64,000 bases of DNA from Oscillospiraceae bacterium (GCA_015067885.1 SVLO01000001.1:62001-126000); one strand, 5' to 3'; counted from the first letter of the stretch, positions 52,164-61,478 are shown. Numbers and translations are program-made. Notes: generated by a model not told the origin, from the letters alone.

Positions 52164-53372
52164 ATGAAAAAGTTCCTGTCCATCATGCTGGCCCTCGTGC
52201 TGGCCCTGGGCTGCCTGGCCGGTTGCGGCGAGACTGCCTCCACCTCCACCAGCGGTGACGCCGCTGCTGCCGCCTTCAAGATCGGCGGTACCGGCCCCCT
52301 GACCGGTGGCGCTGCCATCTACGGCACTGCCGTTGCCAACGCTGCCAAGATCGCCGTTGACGAGATCAACGCCAAGGGCGGCATCCAGTTCGAGCTGCGT
52401 TTCGAGGACGACGCTCACGACGCCGAGAAGGCTGTTAACGCCTACAACGCTCTGAAGGGCTGGGGCATGCAGATCTTCCTGGGCAGCGTTACCTCCACTC
52501 CCGGTGTTGCCACCTCTGCCCAGGCCAATGCCGACAACATCTTCTTCCTGACCCCCTCCGGCTCCTCCACCGACGTTCTGGGCGGCGTGGCTGACCCCCT
52601 GACCGGTACCGTCAGTGTTGAGCGCAAGAGCAACGTCTTCCAGGTCTGCTTCACCGACCCCAACCAGGGCCTGGCTTCCGCTCAGTACATTGCTGACAAG
52701 GCTCTGGGTGAGAAGATCGCCGTTATCTACAAGAACGACGACGTGTACTCCACCGGTATCTACAACAGCTTTAAGGCCGAGGCTGATAAGCTGGGTCTGA
52801 ACATCGTGTCCACCACCACCTTCACCACCGACAGCCAGAACGACTTCTCCGCTCAGATCGGCAAGGCTAAGGATGCCGGCGCTGACCTGATCTTCCTGCC
52901 CATGTACTACGATGCCGCCTCCCTGATCCTGAACCAGGCCAACGCCATCGGCTACGCCCCCAAGTTCTTCGGCGTGGACGGCATGGACGGTATCCTGGCC
53001 GTTGAGGGCTTTGACACCAGCCTGGCTGAGGGCGTCATGCTGCTGACCCCCTTCGCCGCCGACGCTGAGGACGAGGCCACCAAGAGCTTCGTTGCCAAGT
53101 ACGAGGCTGCCTACGGCGAGACTCCCAACCAGTTCGCCGCCGATGCTTACGACGCTGTGTACGCCATCGCCGCTGCTCTGGAGAAGGCCGGTGCCACTCC
53201 CGATATGTCCGCCAGCGACCTGTGCGACGCTCTGGTCGCCCAGTTTACCTCCGCCGAGTTCTCCTTCGACGGTCTGACCGGTGCCGGAATGAAGTGGAGC
53301 GCTACCGGTGAGGTCTCCAAGGACCCCAAGGGTATGATGATCCAGGGCGGCAAGTACGTCAGCATGGACTAA
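52164..53372 (+). CDS. livK: Branched-chain amino-acid ABC transporter, substrate-binding lipoprotein
   Basis: A 402-residue lipoprotein. The signal has a lipobox LAGC with cysteine at residue 21, then a Ser/Thr/Ala linker. The mature part is a type I periplasmic-binding fold: FKIGGTGPLTGGAAIYGTAV near residue 38, the GSVTSTPGVATSAQANADNI ligand segment, and KIAVIYKNDDVYSTGIYNSF in the second lobe. It delivers leucine, isoleucine or valine, or a related amide, to LivHM; specificity is by family only. Codon use is strongly biased, with repeated GCC/GCT and GTT, as expected for high expression. AAAGGAG precedes the ATG. Confidence 0.93.
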   Translation: MKKFLSIMLALVLALGCLAGCGETASTSTSGDAAAAAFKIGGTGPLTGGAAIYGTAVANAAKIAVDEINAKGGIQFELRFEDDAHDAEKAVNAYNALKGWGMQIFLGSVTSTPGVATSAQANADNIFFLTPSGSSTDVLGGVADPLTGTVSVERKSNVFQVCFTDPNQGLASAQYIADKALGEKIAVIYKNDDVYSTGIYNSFKAEADKLGLNIVSTTTFTTDSQNDFSAQIGKAKDAGADLIFLPMYYDAASLILNQANAIGYAPKFFGVDGMDGILAVEGFDTSLAEGVMLLTPFAADAEDEATKSFVAKYEAAYGETPNQFAADAYDAVYAIAAALEKAGATPDMSASDLCDALVAQFTSAEFSFDGLTGAGMKWSATGEVSKDPKGMMIQGGKYVSMD

Positions 53373-53407
53373 TTGCAGATTACTCTGCCCTTTGTATGTA
53401 AGGTACA

Positions 53408-53445
53408 AGAGGGCTGCCGATGTTCGGCAGCCCTCTTCCTTATAT
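53408..53445 (+). terminator. Intra-operon terminator between livK and livH
   Basis: A perfect 13-bp stem (AGAGGGCTGCCGA at 53408-53420, complement at 53424-53436) then TTCCTTATATTTTT. It would let livK mRNA exceed that of the membrane and ATPase genes. Confidence 0.8.
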
Positions 53446-53557
53446 TTTTGGAAAGCGGGCTTGTCTGAGGCCTGCCGATGGTTTGCGGCATGCTTCAGAT
53501 GGGTCCGGTTTGACCGGGAAAATCCCATCGTAACGAGAGAAAATGAGGTGTAGTATC

Positions 53558-54454
53558 ATGTCCTTTTTAGAAACGCTGATTAATGGCATCAGTCTGGGCA
53601 GCGTGTACGCGATCATTGCCCTTGGCTATACCATGGTTTACGGCATCGCCAAGATGCTGAACTTTGCCCACGGCGACGTCATCATGGTGGGCGGTTTCGC
53701 CTGTTTCTTTATGACGTCTTCCTCTGCGCTGGATCTGCATCCTGCTTTGGGCGTGTTGGTGGCCGTGGTGGTATGTACCGCCTTGGGTATCTTGATTGAG
53801 CGAATGGCCTACAAGCCCCTGCGTCAGGCTCCGTCCCTGGCGGTTTTGATTACTGCTATCGGTGTCAGCTACTTCCTGCAGAACGGAATGTTGTTGTTGC
53901 TGATGAAGGCGCTGAAGCGCTCTCAGAAGGTGAGCTTCCCCAAACTTTTTGGCGACAAGTCCTTTAACTTTGGTGAGATTACGATTTCTGTGACGACTAT
54001 CGTAACCATTGCGGCCTGCGTGGTCATCATGCTGGCCCTGACCTGGTTCACCAGCAGGACCAAGATGGGCAAAGCCATGCGTGCCTGTTCTGAGGATAAG
54101 GCGGCGGCGCAGCTGATGGGTATCAACGTCAACACCACTATCTCCGTCACCTTCGCCATCGGCTCCGCCTTGGCTGCCATTGCCGGTGTTCTGATGTGCA
54201 CTGCCTACCCCAATTTGGAGCCGACGACCGGCGCCATGCCCGGCATCAAGGCCTTTACCGCTGCCGTATTTGGCGGTATCGGTTCCATCCCCGGCGCTCT
54301 GTTGGGCGGCGTTTTGCTGGGTGTCATTGAAATTGTGGCAAAGTCCTCGCCTTTGGATGCGCTGGCCGATGCCATTGTGTTTGCTGTGCTGATCATTGTC
54401 CTGCTGGTGAAACCCACCGGTCTGTTGGGCAAGAAGATCCGTGAGAAAGTGTAA
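53558..54454 (+). CDS. livH: Branched-chain amino-acid ABC transporter permease LivH
   Basis: A 298-residue permease with about eight membrane helices. The LivH pattern is clear: NGISLGSVYAIIALGYTMVYGI, NFAHGDVIMVGGF, RAPSL-like RQAPSLAVLITAIGVSYFLQ, the cytoplasmic EAA-like loop MRACSEDKAAAQLMGINVN, and the GIGSIPGALLGG segment. ATG 53558 follows GAGGTG; the longer frame has no ribosome site. A nine-base gap leads to livM. Confidence 0.93.
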   Translation: MSFLETLINGISLGSVYAIIALGYTMVYGIAKMLNFAHGDVIMVGGFACFFMTSSSALDLHPALGVLVAVVVCTALGILIERMAYKPLRQAPSLAVLITAIGVSYFLQNGMLLLLMKALKRSQKVSFPKLFGDKSFNFGEITISVTTIVTIAACVVIMLALTWFTSRTKMGKAMRACSEDKAAAQLMGINVNTTISVTFAIGSALAAIAGVLMCTAYPNLEPTTGAMPGIKAFTAAVFGGIGSIPGALLGGVLLGVIEIVAKSSPLDALADAIVFAVLIIVLLVKPTGLLGKKIREKV

Positions 54455-54463
54455 GGTGGAGCC

Positions 54464-55516
54464 ATGAAGAAATCTACCATTACGAATTATGCTACTTACG
54501 GCGGTGTGATTATCGCCTTTGTGGTGCTGTATATTCTGAACAACTTTGGTATGCTGGGCCCCGTGCTGAGCGGACAGTTGGTTCCCATCTGTGCCTATGT
54601 GGTCATGGCCCTGTCCCTGAACCTGACGGTTGGCGTGCTGGGTGAGCTGAGCCTGGGCCATGCCGGCTTTATGAGCGTGGGTGCCTTCGCCGGTGCTACT
54701 GCCAACATTGCTTTGGCTGCCTCCATTCCCAACACGGGCGTGCGCCTGGCGGTTGTGCTGGTGATTGCCACGATCTGTGCCGCTATCGCCGGTGTGCTGA
54801 TCGGTATTCCGGTTCTGCGTCTGAGAGGTGACTATTTGGCCATCGTGACCCTGGCCTTTGGTGAGATCATCAAGTCCATCATCAACAACCTGTATATCGG
54901 TATGGATGCAAAGGGTCTGCACTTTGCTTTCCTCAATGCCGAGAACCTAAAGATGGATGGCGGCAAAATGATTCTCAAAGGATCCCAAGGTATTACAATT
55001 ATGCCGACGTCTACCTTTGTAGCAGGCTTCGTCCTGGTGATGATTACCTTGGTCATCATCTTCAACCTGGTGGGCAGCCGATCCGGCCGTGCCATCATGG
55101 CCCTGCGTGACAACCGCATCGCCGCCGAGAGCGTAGGTATCAACGTGACCAAATACAAGATGATGGCTTTCGTTACCTCCGCCGCCCTGGCCGGTGCCGC
55201 CGGCGCTCTGTATGCTCAGGGCATGTTTGTGTTGGATCCCAAAAAGTTCAACTACGATACCTCGATTCTGATTTTGGTGTTCGTGGTGTTGGGCGGTTTG
55301 GGTCGTATGTGGGGTTCCATCATTGCCGCTGCCGCTTTGACTGTGTTGCCTGAGCTGCTGCGTGAAGTTAGGGATTACCGTATGTTGGCTTATGCTATCG
55401 TGCTGATTTTGGTGATGCTGGTTACCAACAACCCCACCATCAAGAACTTTGTTCAGGCCATTGCCGAGAAGTTTAAGGGAAAGAAAGTTGAAACGAAAGG
55501 AGCGGGTCAGCAATGA
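54464..55516 (+). CDS. livM: Branched-chain amino-acid ABC transporter permease LivM
   Basis: A 350-residue permease partner of LivH. LivM features are SLNLTVGVLGELSLGHAGFM near residue 50, LRLRGDYLAIVTLAFGEII (starting VLRLRGDY), and the EAA-like loop ALRDNRIAAESVGINVTKYK, followed by GAAGALYAQGM. The C-terminus is Lys-rich. GGTGGAG precedes the start. It overlaps livG by four bases (ATGA). Confidence 0.93.
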   Translation: MKKSTITNYATYGGVIIAFVVLYILNNFGMLGPVLSGQLVPICAYVVMALSLNLTVGVLGELSLGHAGFMSVGAFAGATANIALAASIPNTGVRLAVVLVIATICAAIAGVLIGIPVLRLRGDYLAIVTLAFGEIIKSIINNLYIGMDAKGLHFAFLNAENLKMDGGKMILKGSQGITIMPTSTFVAGFVLVMITLVIIFNLVGSRSGRAIMALRDNRIAAESVGINVTKYKMMAFVTSAALAGAAGALYAQGMFVLDPKKFNYDTSILILVFVVLGGLGRMWGSIIAAAALTVLPELLREVRDYRMLAYAIVLILVMLVTNNPTIKNFVQAIAEKFKGKKVETKGAGQQ

Positions 55517-56370
55517 GTAAGTTTGATCAAAACTACCCCAAGCCTAAGCTGGTGCCTGTTCCCAGCACCAACATCATTCCCGACCGTGATGTGGGCCAAA
55601 GCCCCATTTTGGAGTGCCGCCACCTGGGTATCGACTTTGGCGGCCTGAGCGCCGTGGCCGACTTCAACATGGCCATTGGCCGCACCGAGATTGCCGGCCT
55701 TATCGGTCCCAACGGCGCCGGTAAGACCACGGTGTTCAACCTGCTGACCAAGGTGTATCAGCCCACCCGCGGCACCATCCTGCTGGATGGTCAGGATACC
55801 CACAACATGGACACCGCCCACGTCAACCGGGCCGGTATCGCCCGTACCTTCCAGAATATCCGTCTGTTCGAGAAGATGAGCGTGCTGGACAACGTGCTGG
55901 TGGGCCTGCACAACGAGATGAAGAACGGTATGTTCTCCAGCGTGCTGCGTTTGCCTCAGCACTGGATCCAGGAGAAGAAGGCCAAGCAGAAGGCGCTGGA
56001 ACTGCTGTCTATTTTCGATATGCAGGACATGGCAAACGCCCAGGCCGGCTCTCTGCCCTACGGCGCCCAGCGCCGGCTGGAGATCGTCCGCGCCCTGGCG
56101 ACCAATCCCAAGCTGCTGCTGCTGGATGAGCCTGCCGCCGGTATGAACCCCACCGAGACCGCCGAACTGATGGAGAATATCCGCAAGATCCGTGACACCT
56201 TCCAAATCGCCATCATGCTCATCGAGCATGACATGAACCTGGTCATGGGCGTGTGCGAGGGTATCTGCGTGCTGAACTTCGGTAAGATCATCGCCAAGGG
56301 TACGCCTGAGGATATTCAGGGCAACCCCGCGGTTATCGAGGCGTACCTCGGCAAGAAGAAGGAGGGCTAA
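55513..56370 (+). CDS. livG: Branched-chain amino-acid ABC transporter ATPase LivG
   Basis: A 285-residue ABC ATPase. Walker A is GLIGPNGAGKTTVFNL near residue 59. The Q-loop region ARTFQNIRLFEKMSVLDNVL, the signature SLPYGAQRRLEI (a LivG-typical variant of LSGGQ) and Walker B LLLLDEPAAGMNPTE follow. The C-terminal LNFGKIIAKGTPEDIQ is typical of LivG. It pairs with LivF as a heterodimer under LivHM. The ATGA overlap with livM implies coupled translation. Confidence 0.95.
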   Translation: MSKFDQNYPKPKLVPVPSTNIIPDRDVGQSPILECRHLGIDFGGLSAVADFNMAIGRTEIAGLIGPNGAGKTTVFNLLTKVYQPTRGTILLDGQDTHNMDTAHVNRAGIARTFQNIRLFEKMSVLDNVLVGLHNEMKNGMFSSVLRLPQHWIQEKKAKQKALELLSIFDMQDMANAQAGSLPYGAQRRLEIVRALATNPKLLLLDEPAAGMNPTETAELMENIRKIRDTFQIAIMLIEHDMNLVMGVCEGICVLNFGKIIAKGTPEDIQGNPAVIEAYLGKKKEG

Positions 56371-56373
56371 GAG

Positions 56374-57081
56374 ATGGCACTGCTGACAGTTGATAATATC
56401 CACGTCTATTACGGCAGCATCCACGCCGTCAAGGGTGTCTCCTTTGAGGTCAACGAGGGTGAGATCGTCACCCTCATCGGTGCCAACGGCGCCGGTAAGT
56501 CCACCGTGCTGAACACCGTGTCCGGCCTGCTGCATCCCCGCACCGGCACCATCACCTTTAATGGCAAGGATATGAAGGGCATTGCGCCTCACAAAATCGT
56601 TAAGCACGGCTTGGCCCAGTGTCCGGAGGGGCGCCGCATCTTCCTGCAGATGACCGTGGAGGAGAATTTGGAGATGGGTGCGTATACCCAGTCCAACTCC
56701 ACCATTGCCACTGATATCGCCGACGTGTACAAGCGTTTCCCCCGCCTGGAGGAGCGCCGCAAGCAGGTCGCCGGTACTCTGTCCGGCGGTGAGCAGCAAA
56801 TGCTGGCTATGGGCCGCGCGCTCATGAGCCGCCCCAAGCTGCTGATGCTGGACGAGCCGTCCATGGGTCTGGCCCCCATTTTGGTGGAGCAGATCTTCGA
56901 CATCATCCGGGAGCTGCACGCTGCCGGCACCACCATCCTGCTGGTGGAGCAGAACGCCCAGGCGGCCCTTTCCGTGGCCGACCGCGCCTACGTGTTGGAG
57001 ACCGGTAAGATCTCCCTCAGCGGCACCGGCGCGGAGCTGCTGGCTAGCGACAAGGTCCGTGAGGCGTACCTCGGCGGCTGA
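56374..57081 (+). CDS. livF: Branched-chain amino-acid ABC transporter ATPase LivF
   Basis: A 235-residue ABC ATPase. Walker A is LIGANGAGKSTVLNTV near residue 32, the signature is LSGGEQQMLAMGRALMS near 138, Walker B is LLMLDEPSMGLAPILVEQIF, and the switch histidine region here reads LLVEQNAQ, as usual for LivF. The C-terminus LASDKVREAYLGG matches the family. It is separated from livG by three bases and is followed by the operon terminator. Confidence 0.95.
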   Translation: MALLTVDNIHVYYGSIHAVKGVSFEVNEGEIVTLIGANGAGKSTVLNTVSGLLHPRTGTITFNGKDMKGIAPHKIVKHGLAQCPEGRRIFLQMTVEENLEMGAYTQSNSTIATDIADVYKRFPRLEERRKQVAGTLSGGEQQMLAMGRALMSRPKLLMLDEPSMGLAPILVEQIFDIIRELHAAGTTILLVEQNAQAALSVADRAYVLETGKISLSGTGAELLASDKVREAYLGG

Positions 57082-57099
57082 TACCTGTATGTAAAGTGT

Positions 57100-57136
57100 C
57101 CCCGCGCCCGACCGGTTCGGGCGCGGGGCATTTGTT
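57100..57136 (+). terminator. Terminator of the liv operon
   Basis: A perfect 12-bp stem (CCCCGCGCCCGA / TCGGGCGCGGGG at 57100-57111 and 57117-57128) followed by CATTTGTTT. Confidence 0.85.
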
Positions 57137-57160
57137 TATGAAAAGTTTGCAACAAGGCAA

Positions 57161-57189
57161 TTGAATGGGGTGGGGGAGTATGGTAAAAT
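57161..57189 (+). promoter_or_regulatory. Promoter of the secreted protease gene
   Basis: TTGAAT (57161-57166), G-rich 17-base spacer ending TGG, TAAAAT (57184-57189). Confidence 0.75.
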
Positions 57190-57220
57190 CTCCACATAGA
57201 AAGAAAAGGGAGGAACCGTC

Positions 57221-59536
57221 ATGAAACGTATCCTGTCGATCCTGCTGTCCGTTGTGTTGGTACTGGGGATGATCCCGGCCACCTTTGCGGCAGGGGAGGA
57301 GTTTAAGGGAGCTGCCGACAACCTGTATCAGCTGGGCCTGGTCAGCGGCACCGGTACGGACGCAAACGGCGACCCTATCTATGAACTGGACCGCGCCCCC
57401 ACCCGCAGCGAGGCTATCACCGTACTGGTCAAACTGCTGGGCAAGGCGGACGAAGCGGGCAAGGGTGGCTGGAACACGCCCTTTACCGATGTACCCGGCT
57501 GGGCGCAGAATTTTGTGGGCTACGCCTACGCCAACGGCCTGACCGCAGGCACCTCCGCCACTACCTTCGGCGGCGACGATCTGGTGACGGCGGCCCAGTA
57601 CATCACCTTTGTGCTGAAAGCCCTGGGCTACAGCGCCAACGGCGATTTCCAATGGGACAAGGCGTGGGTGCTGTCCGACCAGTTGGGTATTACCGGCGGG
57701 CGCTACAACGCCAATACCACGACCTTCCTGCGGGGGGACGTGTTTGCCATCTCTGAGGCGGCCCTGAAGGTCAAGGTGAAGGGCAGCGACCAGACCCTGG
57801 CGGAAAAGCTGATGGGTACCGGTGCGTTCACCCGGGCGCAGTATGATAGGGTATACGGCGGGGAAAAGAAGGTGCTGACGGCGGAAGAGGTGTACGCCCT
57901 GTGTTCGCCGGCGGTGTTTTATGTTGAGGTGTATGATTCCGCCAACCGAGCGATTGCCACCGGAAGCGGTTTCTTTATTGATTCCACCGGAAAGGCTGTT
58001 ACCAATTACCACGTGATCGAGGGTGCGCAATCGGCAAGCATAACCACCTCCGACACAAAGAAAACCTATAAAGTTACCGGCGTATACGACTACAGTGTGC
58101 AGGAGGATTGGGCGGTCATCCAAGTGGACGGAAGCGGCTTCTCCTGCCTTGAGATCGGTGACACGTCCACTGTGGTGGGCGGCGCCACAGTCTATGCCAT
58201 TGGCAGCCCCCTCGGCTTGCAGAACAGCATTTCCCAGGGCTTGATTTCCAATGTGTCCCGCATTGAAAACGGCGTCAGCTACATCCAAACCTCTGCGGCG
58301 ATTTCCTCGGGCAGCAGTGGCGGTGCGCTGATCAACAAGTACGGCGAGGTGGTGGGTATCACTTCTGCCTCCTATCTGGAGGGGCAAAATCTGAACCTGG
58401 CCCTGCCTATTACCATTATTGAAGGTTACAGCACAGCCGGTCTGCAGCCTGTAAGCGCGGCCACCCCCAAACCCTCTGTCAGTTATGAACTGGACAAGAA
58501 CTCCGTGTCGCTGAAGGTGGGCGAGAGCGCTTTGGTCAGCATGGATGCCGTGGAGACCAACGTTGGCGGGACGATCACTTACTCCATAAAGAGCGGGGAT
58601 AAATCCGTTGCCACGGTGGATTGGGACGACATGGATGACCGACAGCTGCCCTGGGATATCCGCATTACCGGCATCAAGGCGGGCAGCACCACTCTGACTA
58701 TCTATAACGACAAAACCGAGGATACGATTTCCATTCCCATCGTCGTGGCGGCACCGGCGGCCAGTATCAGCTACCGGCTCAGCGCCCAGTCTGTTGCGGT
58801 GGGGGAGGGGAACAGCGCCCTGATCAGCATGGATACAGTGGAAACCAATATCAATGACGGTGTTACCTACTACATAGAGAGTGAGGATGACTCCGTTGCC
58901 ACGGTGGATTGGGACGACATGGATGACGAGTATCTGCCCTGGGATATTCGTATCACCGGCGTTAAGGCGGGCAGCACCACCCTCATTATCAGCAACGACC
59001 AGACCGATGACACCATTTCCGTCCCCATCGTCGTCACAGCGACCACGAGGCGGCAGGCGGCGTACACGGCTTTGAAGAATTTTGTACTGAATCATTACAA
59101 CGAAACATTTAGTGAAACGAAAGAAAAGATGTTTGAGTACGAAACGGAGGACTTCACCTACCAACTGATTTATGACAAACAAATTGACGCCGTTGCAGTC
59201 CGGGAAATTTTTTGGGCGGACAGCGGCGAATACGTGTCGTATATCATGCTGGATGCGCAGGGGACGACCTACGCCACGGCGATTTATATGTATGAGCCGG
59301 ATGAGTATGAGTGGAGCTACCACGGACTGCGTACCATTGATGCCAAAACGTTTCATGAGGAGTCTACCACTCCCTTTGATGAGTATGAGGGAGCGGTCCC
59401 GGGACAGGAGAGCGTGATCCGGAGCATATCCAATCTGTTGATCGTGGATTCACTGGAATTTGTTGATGTTGTTTTGCAGGAGCTGTGCCAATCGGAATAT
59501 ACCGTGAAGGATTTTGGCTTTACCCGCCTTGGGTGA
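57221..59536 (+). CDS. Secreted S-layer-homology / trypsin-like serine protease with Ig-like repeats
   Basis: A 771-residue exported protein. Signal peptide at residues 1-23 (cleavage near TFAAG). SLH-type repeats run from about 28 to 210 (APTRSEAITVLVKLLGKADE, FTDVPGWAQNFVGYAYANGL) and would attach it to wall polymers. An S1/Deg-like protease domain follows with triad H264 (TNYHVIEG), D296 (QEDWAVIQVD) and S366 (SSGSSGGALI). There is no PDZ domain. Two Ig-like (BIG2-type) repeats of ~90 residues lie at about 421-510 and 517-606 and share the block SVATVDWDDMDD. A C-terminal ~165-residue region is unrecognised. AGGGAGGAA precedes the ATG. Confidence 0.85.
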   Translation: MKRILSILLSVVLVLGMIPATFAAGEEFKGAADNLYQLGLVSGTGTDANGDPIYELDRAPTRSEAITVLVKLLGKADEAGKGGWNTPFTDVPGWAQNFVGYAYANGLTAGTSATTFGGDDLVTAAQYITFVLKALGYSANGDFQWDKAWVLSDQLGITGGRYNANTTTFLRGDVFAISEAALKVKVKGSDQTLAEKLMGTGAFTRAQYDRVYGGEKKVLTAEEVYALCSPAVFYVEVYDSANRAIATGSGFFIDSTGKAVTNYHVIEGAQSASITTSDTKKTYKVTGVYDYSVQEDWAVIQVDGSGFSCLEIGDTSTVVGGATVYAIGSPLGLQNSISQGLISNVSRIENGVSYIQTSAAISSGSSGGALINKYGEVVGITSASYLEGQNLNLALPITIIEGYSTAGLQPVSAATPKPSVSYELDKNSVSLKVGESALVSMDAVETNVGGTITYSIKSGDKSVATVDWDDMDDRQLPWDIRITGIKAGSTTLTIYNDKTEDTISIPIVVAAPAASISYRLSAQSVAVGEGNSALISMDTVETNINDGVTYYIESEDDSVATVDWDDMDDEYLPWDIRITGVKAGSTTLIISNDQTDDTISVPIVVTATTRRQAAYTALKNFVLNHYNETFSETKEKMFEYETEDFTYQLIYDKQIDAVAVREIFWADSGEYVSYIMLDAQGTTYATAIYMYEPDEYEWSYHGLRTIDAKTFHEESTTPFDEYEGAVPGQESVIRSISNLLIVDSLEFVDVVLQELCQSEYTVKDFGFTRLG

Positions 59537-59556
59537 TGAGGAAAACCAATGAAACG

Positions 59557-59600
59557 AAACCATGCGCCCGCAACCTTTCGGCTGCGGGCGCATGGTTTTG
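59557..59600 (+). terminator. Terminator after the secreted protease gene
   Basis: A perfect 16-bp stem (AAACCATGCGCCCGCA at 59557-59572, complement at 59583-59598) and a short TTTT. Confidence 0.85.
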
Positions 59601-59644
59601 TACGAGGGTCCGTATATCGAACCGGGGTCGCCTCCCGGTGGACG

Positions 59645-59680
59645 AAAAAAGGAAGTTACCCAAAAGGGTAACTTCCTTTT
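59645..59680. terminator. Bidirectional terminator beside tRNA-Leu
   Basis: GGAAGTTACCC-AAAA-GGGTAACTTCC (59651-59676) with A6 before and T6 after. On the minus strand it starts directly at the 3' end of the tRNA. Confidence 0.92.
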
Positions 59681-59681
59681 T

Positions 59682-59768
59682 TGGTGCGCGAGGTGGGAGT
59701 CGAACCCACACGCCCTTGCGAGCACTGGCACCTGAAGCCAGCGAGTCTACCAATTCCACCACTCGCGC
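59682..59768 (-). tRNA. tRNA-Leu(CAG)
   Basis: An 87-nt class II tRNA read on the minus strand. The acceptor arms are GCGCGAG and CTCGCGC, followed by A and an encoded CCA. The anticodon loop is TTCAGGT (anticodon CAG) on a CTGGC/GCCAG stem, there is a long variable arm, and the T arm contains GGTTCGA. The long variable arm and discriminator A fit tRNA-Leu. Confidence 0.95.
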
Positions 59769-59871
59769 ATTTGGTAGTGGAGTTCCGCTCGGAACAAGTG
59801 ATATATTACCACTACCGCCCGGCTTTGTCAACACCTTTTTTCGAAAAATGCGCAAAATTTTTCCCGGCAAA

Positions 59872-59906
59872 AAAACGCCCCAAAACCTTGCGGTTTGGGG
59901 CGTTTT
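59872..59906 (-). terminator. Terminator of the phosphohexomutase gene
   Basis: AAAACGCCCCAAAACC and GGTTTGGGGCGTTTT pair (one bulged base); on the minus strand a T-run follows. It lies 24 bases past the stop codon. Confidence 0.88.
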
Positions 59907-59929
59907 GGGCAGGGGAGAGGTGGGGTGGA

Positions 59930-61432
59930 TCAACCCACGAAATCGGCAAGCTTCTGGGTGTCCAGACCCTCGCGGTTCAGCAGGAACCGGGCCAGCTCAC
60001 GGGCGATGGTCAGCACGCCGCCCGCCTCGTCAGATTCGATGTTCAGAGGCAGCAGGGGATCGTGCAGAGAAAGGCGCAGCAGGAACCAGCCGTTGCCGTG
60101 GTCGGCGTCCAGGTTGACGCGCACGCCCTCGTAATTGTTGGGGGCGATGGTCCAGCCGGGCTGGTTGGCGGCGTAGGCCTGCAGTTCGTCCAGCACCTGC
60201 TGGCCGCAGGCCTTGAAGTCCTCGGGGAGGATGTTCAGGCGCAGCTCCTTGCTCTCGGCGGGCTCGGCCAAATCGTCGATGAGGGAGGCCAGGGTGTACC
60301 CCTCCTTCTTGCCCCGGGCCAGCTCGATGAGCAGCTTGGTGACCAGGTAAGCGCCGTCGTCCAGGAAGTAGTTTTCCTTCAGGGCGCCGTGGCCGGAGGT
60401 CTCGATGGCCAGCTGGCTGTCCTGGCCGGCGGCGTTCAGACGGATGGACTCGTTGATGACGTTGCGATAGCCGCGCTTGAAGCGGTGATGGACACCGCCC
60501 CGCTTGGCGATGAACTCGGCCAGGCCGGTGGAGGTGATGGAGTCGGTGACGATGGTGGTGCCGGGATGCTCCCGCAGCAGGATGACCGCCAGCATGGCGA
60601 TGATGCGGTTGCGGTTGAGTTCGCTGCCGTCGGCCAGCACGGCGCCGGCGCGGTCTACGTCGGTGTCAAAGATAATGCCCAGGTCGGCCTTGTTGGCTTT
60701 CACAGCACCGGTGATGGCTTCCATGGCGGCGCCGTCCTCGGGGTTGGGGATGTGGTTGGGGAAGGAACCGTCGGGGTCCAGGAACTGGCTGCCCTCGGTG
60801 TTGGCGCCCAGAGGCTGCAGCACCTTCTCCACGTAGAAGCCGCCCGCGCCGTTGCCGGCGTCCACCACGATGCGGAAGCCGTCCAGGGGCTTGGCCTCGC
60901 CGGTGGCGGTGCGGACCTTGTCCACCAAAATGGCGGCGTAGTCGTCCATGAACTCACCCTTGGCCACGGTGGTGGCGGGCAGGCCGGTGACCTCGTCGCC
61001 GGCGGCGAAGGTCAGAATGGCGGCGATGTCCTGCTTCTCCAGGCCGCCGTCCTTGGTGAAGAACTTAAAGCCGTTGCGGTTGAAGGGCAGGTGGCTGGCG
61101 GTGATCATGACGGAGGCGTCATAGGGCTGGGCGCCGGCCACGGTACTCATGAACATGGCGGGGGTGGAGGCCATACCGATGTCGGTGACCTGGACGCCCT
61201 GCTGGGCCATGGCGGAACACAGCCAATCGCACAGGGTGGGGCCGGACAGGCGGGAGTCACGGCCTACGGACACACGCAGGGTGTCCTTGCCCAGCCGCTG
61301 GCGCAGCCACAGGGCAAAGCCGCGGCCGATGTCCCGGCAGGCCTGCTCGGTCAGGTTGACGTGCTGGCCCTCGATGCCCTCCAAAGCTACGCCACGGATG
61401 TCGCTGCCGTTTTGCAGTTTCTTATAATCCAT
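59930..61432 (-). CDS. Phosphomannomutase/phosphoglucomutase-type phosphohexomutase
   Basis: A 500-residue alpha-D-phosphohexomutase. The phosphoserine is S113 in VMITASHLPFNRNG, the metal loop is FDTDVDRAG (D256, D258, D260), the sugar-binding loop is AIETSGHGALKEN, and a C-terminal phosphate-binding domain follows. It interconverts hexose-1- and hexose-6-phosphates for wall or capsule sugar nucleotides; mannose versus glucose preference cannot be told. The N-terminus KKLQNGSDIRGVALEG is typical of a clostridial subgroup. AAGGAGAA lies before the ATG. Monocistronic, with its own promoter and terminator. Confidence 0.9.
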   Translation of the reverse strand: MDYKKLQNGSDIRGVALEGIEGQHVNLTEQACRDIGRGFALWLRQRLGKDTLRVSVGRDSRLSGPTLCDWLCSAMAQQGVQVTDIGMASTPAMFMSTVAGAQPYDASVMITASHLPFNRNGFKFFTKDGGLEKQDIAAILTFAAGDEVTGLPATTVAKGEFMDDYAAILVDKVRTATGEAKPLDGFRIVVDAGNGAGGFYVEKVLQPLGANTEGSQFLDPDGSFPNHIPNPEDGAAMEAITGAVKANKADLGIIFDTDVDRAGAVLADGSELNRNRIIAMLAVILLREHPGTTIVTDSITSTGLAEFIAKRGGVHHRFKRGYRNVINESIRLNAAGQDSQLAIETSGHGALKENYFLDDGAYLVTKLLIELARGKKEGYTLASLIDDLAEPAESKELRLNILPEDFKACGQQVLDELQAYAANQPGWTIAPNNYEGVRVNLDADHGNGWFLLRLSLHDPLLPLNIESDEAGGVLTIARELARFLLNREGLDTQKLADFVG

Positions 61433-61478
61433 GATACATTCTCCTTATTCCATATTTATAAGTGTTGCGCTTGTCCTT

